A stretch of DNA of 64,000 nt from assembly GCA_022827185.1 (NCBI GenBank), contig JAJDTM010000015.1, forward strand, positions 1 through 64,000, given 5' to 3'. This document shows positions 59,751 to 64,000 of the stretch, in pieces; within the stretch, counting starts at the first letter, position 1; every line of letters begins with the position of its first letter. Source of the DNA: Candidatus Poribacteria bacterium (GTDB taxonomy: Bacteria > Poribacteria > WGA-4E > WGA-3G). The notes under the pieces are model-generated. The model was not told where the DNA came from, did no database searches, and was given only the letters and a program-made list of their open reading frames with translations. Position numbers and translations under genes: made by a program.

Positions 59751-60364
59751 TTGTCAGAACTAACATTCCTCCGTGTTGGTTTTGTTCTCCGTGGGTTGCC
59801 GCGAGTGCCAAGGAGACTGCCCACGGACTCCTATTTCGAGATTTCAGCGACGGTTTGCGGTGTAAAAGTTGGGGGCCCGTGTTGTCGCTGCGTCAGGGGA
59901 CCGCCCGCACCTCTAAAGCGTATCGAACCTCGCATAAGCCGTATTGGGCGTTGCATTCTAAATCACGTATTAATTATACGATAGTATTTGGGTGTAGAGA
60001 AATAGAAAATGTCTTGAAATATTGGGATTTTATTGTATTTTAAGGGTGATTTCAATTTTTTAGCATTTTTTTTCGGCGGTCAGTTATCAGTTGTCGAATT
60101 ATCCGGATCATGGATTACAGAAAAGAAAATTTGCTGAAAATTGAAGAGTCATAAATCTATTTTTGTTCTTTGCTATGAATTATGCTATAATTGCTACAAT
60201 AGTGTAAGTTCGGCAACAGACGTTCTGTGCCACCATCGACTTGTCGGAATTTTGTACCACAAACTTTTAATTTGTGCCGTGTTATTCCGCAAACTAAAAG
60301 TTTGCAGTACAAAGATTTTTTACCGATTTGCGTTTCCAGAAATTGGGCATACAAGGAGAAAACG
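59751..60364. other. Repeat-rich gene desert
   Basis: About 600 bp hold no credible gene. Contents are short repeat fragments, an A/T-rich stretch (60000-60150), a possible promoter (TTGTTC, 17 nt, TATAAT near 60185) and the inverted repeat at 60251-60313 next to the MNT-HEPN pair. Confidence 0.6.
60251..60313. repeat. 26-bp inverted repeat upstream of the MNT-HEPN pair
   Basis: The left arm 60251-60276 begins TTTGTACCACAAACTTTTAA. The right arm 60288-60313 is its approximate reverse complement (about 21 of 26). It could be a dispersed repeat or an operator of the toxin-antitoxin pair. Confidence 0.62.
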
Positions 60365-60685
60365 ATGGATAACAAATTTATCGCAATCATGACAGAGCGC
60401 ATCGTCCGTGATTTCGATCCGTTGCAGATTATCCTCTTCGGTTCACAAGCACGCGGGGATGCTGATCGGCATAGCGACATAGATTTGCTTATCGTTTTTG
60501 AGAAACTTGCAGATAAGGATAAGCGGAAAACGGCTGTTGACATTCGCGTCGCCTTGGCTGACTTACCTGTAGCGAAGGACATCGTTGTCACAACACCGGA
60601 AGAACTCGTACACCACCGCACGCGGATCGGATCGGTGCTGCGCTATGCCCAACAAGAAGGAAAGATACTCTATGCAAACAACTGA
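60365..60685 (+). CDS. MNT-type nucleotidyltransferase (antitoxin-like)
   Basis: The protein has 106 residues from ATG 60365 (AAGGAG upstream). The minimal nucleotidyltransferase motif GSx10DxD is visible as Gly26-Ser27 with Asp38 and Asp40 ('FGSQARGDADRHSDIDLLIV'), and a third acidic residue near 70. MNT proteins of this size pair with HEPN toxins and neutralise them, in some cases by adenylylation. The HEPN gene overlaps it by 14 nt. Confidence 0.92.
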   Translation: MDNKFIAIMTERIVRDFDPLQIILFGSQARGDADRHSDIDLLIVFEKLADKDKRKTAVDIRVALADLPVAKDIVVTTPEELVHHRTRIGSVLRYAQQEGKILYANN

Positions 60686-61094
60686 GGTCTTCGCAGAAAC
60701 GGCTCGTTGGCTGCGCTATGCCGAGGAAGACTTGATAACTGCTGAAACGCTTTTAGCACAGGCACACATCCCACCGCGTCAAGCGTGTTGGCACGCGCAA
60801 CAAGCCACTGAAAAGGCTCTAAAGGCGGTATTAATCTTCTTGCAAATCGATTTCCCCAGAACGCACGACCTGAATCTTCTACGGAATCTGGTGCCGAATA
60901 GTTGGCACTTCAAAACCGCCCATCCAAACTTGGCGAAATTAACCGATTGGGTGGCTGATGCACGTTACCCGGGACAGGTACCAGAACCTACAAAAACGGA
61001 GGCAATCACGGCTGTTAAACACGCGCGAACTGTTTGGACAGACGCATCTACGGAACTTGCCCAACACGGTTTCCTTATGGAGAAGGTCCTGTAA
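60672..61094 (+). CDS. HEPN-domain protein (toxin-like)
   Basis: The protein has 140 residues from ATG 60672 (GGAAAG upstream), overlapping the end of the MNT gene. An RX4H motif is visible as Arg36-x4-His41 in 'PPRQACWHAQQATEKALKA', and 'FPRTHDLNLL' is the typical second HEPN motif. HEPN proteins are often RNases; with the MNT gene it forms a type VII-like toxin-antitoxin module. Confidence 0.9.
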   Translation: MQTTEVFAETARWLRYAEEDLITAETLLAQAHIPPRQACWHAQQATEKALKAVLIFLQIDFPRTHDLNLLRNLVPNSWHFKTAHPNLAKLTDWVADARYPGQVPEPTKTEAITAVKHARTVWTDASTELAQHGFLMEKVL

Positions 61095-61157
61095 AAGAGG
61101 TCCTTTTTCAAAGGTATCCTTCCCACTGATTCCGTTCACCCCAACCTGCATGCTGTC

Positions 61158-61547
61158 CTATTTTAAGTGTAATAGACTGCTTATCTTTGCGTCTATTTTG
61201 TTCCATTCCCAATCTATTAACTCCCCAGCACCCCTCACTTTACTCCAAGTCGCTCTCTGATTTCTAATCTGGAATATCGGCTTTTTTAACTGGCGCGTTA
61301 CCGTAACCTCTTTTTCGACCCCGGGGGCACTATGCGTGTCTTGTCCAACAAGGACAACGACAATATCACCCCGGCGAATGAGAGCTCTCGCTTCGTCTAA
61401 CCATTTTTCCTTTGGATAGTCCTCCCTGAGTGAAGAGTCGAAAATATAATGGTGAGAGTCACCCCTATTTGCCTGACTGTAGAAATCGCCCCGAAGTTTC
61501 TTATCTTTGTCAAACTCAAAACTCACAAATATACGAACCTTTGACAT
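61158..61547 (-). CDS. TIR-like (MTH538/ThsB-type) protein
   Basis: The 129-residue protein starts 'MSKVRIFVSFEFDKDKKLRG' and continues with 'SSLREDYPKEKWLDEARALI' and 'DIVVVLVGQDTHSAPGVEKE'. This is the MTH538 TIR-like domain, related to ThsB of the Thoeris anti-phage system. Such proteins sense phage and make cyclic ADP-ribose-type signals. A ThsA partner is not visible; the neighbouring TIR protein is divergently transcribed. Confidence 0.82.
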   Translation of the reverse strand: MSKVRIFVSFEFDKDKKLRGDFYSQANRGDSHHYIFDSSLREDYPKEKWLDEARALIRRGDIVVVLVGQDTHSAPGVEKEVTVTRQLKKPIFQIRNQRATWSKVRGAGELIDWEWNKIDAKISSLLHLK

Positions 61548-61883
61548 TGAATTTTCGCCTTTTTATTTAAAAACATAATGGACTCTACAACGTAAATTTG
61601 GCGCAAAAAGATTACTTACATTTGGGTGAGTCCAGTTTCATCTACGAATGAGATTGAGTGTATAAAGTTTTTGGTAAAACCTCGCCTCATAAGGACGATA
61701 TTTACGTAGAAAAAGCGCGTACTCCGCAATCAGATCTTTCTGTAGGATTGATGTCCGGGCAACTATTCCACTGTGCCTCCGTTCTCTGTCAAAATATTTA
61801 CACACCTATGATATTTGGTTGACATCCTTCATCTATATATCTTATTATATCAAGAAATCAATACCCTAAGAGGATACGCGAGA
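61548..61883. other. Divergent promoter region between two TIR-type genes
   Basis: This 336-bp gap is AT-rich. It contains a promoter for the plus-strand TIR gene: TTGACA (61819-61824), 18-nt spacer, TATTAT (61843-61848). No other gene is seen. Confidence 0.6.
61819..61848 (+). promoter_or_regulatory. Sigma70-like promoter of the TIR gene
   Basis: TTGACA, 18-nt spacer, TATTAT. The ATG lies about 30 nt beyond the expected start site. Confidence 0.6.
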
Positions 61884-62747
61884 ATGAGTTCTGTTTTTAT
61901 CTCCTATATCCGTGAGAACCGAGAAACAATTGATAAGCTCTGTGAGGTGCTGACATCATACGGCATTGACGTATGGGTAGACTGGCGTAGTCTTGAGCCG
62001 GGAGACTTATGGGAGCGCGAAATTCGTCAGGCAATTCGGGAACGCGCTTTTTTTATTCCATGTTTCTCAAAGGAATATAATGATCGCGATGAAACTTATA
62101 TGGAGGAAGAACTAAACGTGGCAATTAAGGTGTTGCGACAGAAATCTCTTAGTAAAAAGTGGTGTATTCCAGTGAAATTGAACAAATGTGAGATTCCCGA
62201 CTATGACATTGGTCGTGGGGAGACCCTGCGTTCCTTTCAATATGTAGATCTCAGTGAAGACTGGAACGCTGGTATTCAACGCCTCCTTAAAAGCATTTCA
62301 CCTGAGACCTCCGAAACAGGTAAGCACTTTAGGATTGGTCATATAAAGGCAAAACAGGATGATCACGAAGGTGCTATCAGCAATGCGCAGGTTACCAATA
62401 TGCCAGAGGAAGAACCAACAGCAATCGTGAAGTTTGAGATTGACGGGATCCCTAATGAGCAAGTAGTGTTCACTAATGCCAAGGCCGCTCTCAATTCAGA
62501 ACAATTTAGCAGTGCCCTCAGTTGGATGGAAGGATATAACGCGGAGTATCGTGGTAAACGAATTAAAGCCGGACTTTCTGCTGATTTCCAAAATTCCTTT
62601 CACTTTCTCACCAAATCAGCAGCGATGGACTTTGCGAACCTTGCCACGAAAGACTACAACGATATCATACGTGAGAGATACAACTATATCGATATACGAG
62701 AGAAATTTCCGTGGTACATCGTACAACTATATCCACGATACTTCTAG
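61884..62747 (+). CDS. TIR-domain protein, probable defence effector
   Basis: The protein has 287 residues from ATG 61884 (AAGAGGA upstream). Residues 1-140 form a TIR domain: 'VFISYIRENRETIDKLCEVL', 'GIDVWVDWRSLEPGDLWERE' and 'SKEYNDRDETYMEEEL', the latter with the acidic cluster that may include the catalytic Glu. The C-terminal half (about 150-287) is of unknown fold, with 'TAIVKFEIDGIPNEQVVFTN' and 'GKRIKAGLSADFQNSFHFL'. TIR proteins commonly hydrolyse NAD in abortive immunity. Location in a defence-type region supports this. Confidence 0.82.
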   Translation: MSSVFISYIRENRETIDKLCEVLTSYGIDVWVDWRSLEPGDLWEREIRQAIRERAFFIPCFSKEYNDRDETYMEEELNVAIKVLRQKSLSKKWCIPVKLNKCEIPDYDIGRGETLRSFQYVDLSEDWNAGIQRLLKSISPETSETGKHFRIGHIKAKQDDHEGAISNAQVTNMPEEEPTAIVKFEIDGIPNEQVVFTNAKAALNSEQFSSALSWMEGYNAEYRGKRIKAGLSADFQNSFHFLTKSAAMDFANLATKDYNDIIRERYNYIDIREKFPWYIVQLYPRYF

Positions 62748-62790
62748 CGGACTGTCCACTTTCAAATGAAGGATAAACCCAATCTGTAGT

Positions 62791-62836
62791 CGTGCGATTC
62801 ATCGCACGGAAAAACCAAGGCGCAATGAATTGCGCC
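62791..62836. repeat. Two adjacent palindromes
   Basis: CGTGCGATTCATCGCACG (62791-62808) and GGCGCAATGAATTGCGCC (62819-62836) are perfect hairpins in the gap between the TIR gene and the DUF4238 gene. Confidence 0.75.
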
Positions 62837-62893
62837 AACGAACCCCTATCAACTTGGACGTGACACAGCACTAAATTCACAATGGAGATGTAA

Positions 62894-63127
62894 GTGGCAT
62901 ACGACAGCAAAAGACACCATTACGTTCCCAGATTTTACTTGGAAAACTTCGCTTGTGACACGGGTAAATCTCGGGTTTTCTCTATGAATCTGAAAAACAA
63001 GATTCATGAGAACAAAATAAGTAAAATTTGCTCACAAAACAATTACAATTCTTCAGAACAAGAGATTCTGCAAAGCAGATTTGAAAGGGTATTTGCAGGT
63101 ATATTAAAGGAAAGGTTAACACTATGA
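62894..63127 (+). CDS. DUF4238 domain protein, N-terminal part only
   Basis: The 77-residue frame starts at GTG 62894 with GGAGATG upstream and reads 'YDSKRHHYVPRFYLENFA', the typical DUF4238 beginning. Family members are usually about 250 residues, so this is about a third. The stop (63125-63127) overlaps the ATG of the next gene (ATGA). It could be a genuinely short member or a gene cut by recombination and now coupled to the next gene. DUF4238 proteins occur in defence regions; function is unknown. Confidence 0.65.
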   Translation: MAYDSKRHHYVPRFYLENFACDTGKSRVFSMNLKNKIHENKISKICSQNNYNSSEQEILQSRFERVFAGILKERLTL

Positions 63128-64000
63128 ATAGACGTAACTTTTTGAATACCGGTGATATGGTTATCGGTAAGTTTATTACCGCTAAGCAGCTTGGGTGTGT
63201 TTACACTAGCCCGGAGCGAGAGTTAACGCGGATTTTGCGGACATTCAATTGTAAGGACATATTGGTGACTTTGTCAAGAATCAATCTACTTTTTCATCGC
63301 AGTGCAAACCTTTTAAACGATGAAAGGAAACTTAAAGCAGCTTACTGTAATATACGTACGCTAAATGAAATTGATAAAGAGGTAGGCAATGGTTTCCTTT
63401 TCCATAGACAGGCAACTCTTCGCTTGTTGGATAAATGTGCTTGTGTGGCTGGTTCTGATCCCGAACGTTCTTTTGATAGAAATGATGCACTTAACGATTT
63501 TTCAAAATCTTACTTACTCGTTAGCGAGTTGCTTGAGGCAGAATCCTCTGCTCGAAATATGACAGGAGATACAGAAAAAAAAGACCTTTTAGTTAAATCG
63601 TTTGCATTTATGGAATACTCTGTAAACTCTTCACCGGCGTATGAAACCAAGAAACTGATGGTGCGCAGCGAGGAATTATTGCGTCGCCTTCAAGAGCATA
63701 CCTCAGAATTTAATGTGAATGAGACCTTCTTACAAGCGACTGGATTGACTTTACAAGACTATCAACAGCTCATCTTTGGGATATTTGCTTTTTACTGGAG
63801 TTTTACGTCACAGGAAATCTCCCAACAAGATCCTATTGAGGGTAAATCTTTATTCTTCAATCCCAACGGACAGTCGTCTGAACTTACACCTTTATACGAG
63901 AAGTTACTTTCACATATCTGTATCTCAATGGACGAATTGAGGAGTAGGGCAGAGGAACATCCGCTATTTGAAGATGAATTCCTTTTGTGGCGTGAATATC
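63124..64000 (+). CDS. Unknown defence-region protein, partial (runs off the window)
   Basis: An uninterrupted frame from ATG 63124 to the window end codes at least 292 residues, beginning 'MNRRNFLNTGDMVIGKFITA'. It is helix-rich and soluble with Leu-rich stretches such as 'LVSELLEAESSARNM' and 'LMVRSEELLRRLQEH'. I recognise no family. The ATG overlaps the DUF4238 stop by 4 nt, so the two are translationally coupled. The position after TIR genes suggests a defence component. Confidence 0.7.
   Translation, partial: MNRRNFLNTGDMVIGKFITAKQLGCVYTSPERELTRILRTFNCKDILVTLSRINLLFHRSANLLNDERKLKAAYCNIRTLNEIDKEVGNGFLFHRQATLRLLDKCACVAGSDPERSFDRNDALNDFSKSYLLVSELLEAESSARNMTGDTEKKDLLVKSFAFMEYSVNSSPAYETKKLMVRSEELLRRLQEHTSEFNVNETFLQATGLTLQDYQQLIFGIFAFYWSFTSQEISQQDPIEGKSLFFNPNGQSSELTPLYEKLLSHICISMDELRSRAEEHPLFEDEFLLWREY

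Overview
The window looks like a chromosome fragment of an uncultivated Gram-negative bacterium. The evidence is two TonB-dependent receptors, an outer-membrane porin and many lipoboxes. Gene content fits Candidatus Poribacteria or a similar Poribacteria-like lineage: Gfo/Idh/MocA oxidoreductases, a phytanoyl-CoA dioxygenase, LamG and cohesin/dockerin surface proteins, a FlgD-type C-terminal domain, and many short palindromic intergenic repeats. That placement is an inference from style; there is no rRNA gene or other decisive marker here.

Layout. Bases 1-5.3 kb (minus strand) hold the start of an IS630-type transposase that has cut the end of an ABC-2 permease, a second ABC-2 permease, two Gfo/Idh/MocA oxidoreductases and a MacB-like permease. 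Bases 5.6-9.6 kb encode an exported dockerin protein with a CxxCH motif next to a large cohesin/spondin/FlgD-tail protein. Bases 9.7-19.2 kb are mixed metabolism: a cupin, a triplicated DUF5069 protein, a beta-helix protein, PhyH, tiny membrane peptides, a beta-propeller, VOC, alpha-carbonic anhydrase and NUDIX.

Bases 19.2-39.3 kb form an iron/haem acquisition island. In order it holds a porin, an imelysin lipoprotein, a di-haem oxidoreductase, a FecA-like receptor, a frameshifted DUF4856 lipoprotein, an IsdG-type haem-degrading enzyme, a haem/cobalamin-type TonB receptor, two HmuY-like proteins, a haem ABC transporter (binding protein, permease, ATPase) and a ferritin-like protein. Six Fur-box-like palindromes related to GATAATGAG-T-CTCATTATC, several on perfect sigma70 promoters, tie the region together. 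A glycosyltransferase and a FAD oxidoreductase sit inside it without such boxes.

Bases 39.3-47.8 kb carry lipoproteins, a rearranged GT9 remnant, a LamG protein, an unusual CsgG-like/XylF-like/DppC-like operon, a TAXI binding protein and ThiO. Bases 47.9-50.7 kb are housekeeping: rplM-rpsI, purA, tRNA-Lys, tRNA-Glu. Bases 50.7-53.6 kb (minus) form one operon: ECF sigma factor, two unknown paralogues with internal repeats, two 7Fe-type ferredoxins. Bases 53.8-59.3 kb hold a TPR-thioredoxin and exported proteins. From 59.3 kb the sequence is repeat debris around a disrupted EamA gene, then a defence-type region: MNT-HEPN pair, MTH538/ThsB-like TIR protein, TIR protein, a short DUF4238 fragment and an unknown gene running off the right edge.

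The most interesting unexplained signal is a shared C-terminal tail (consensus KLxTxWxxLK) on four otherwise unrelated or only partly related exported proteins. One of two HmuY paralogues carries it in place of a lipobox, which suggests an undescribed sorting or anchoring tag.
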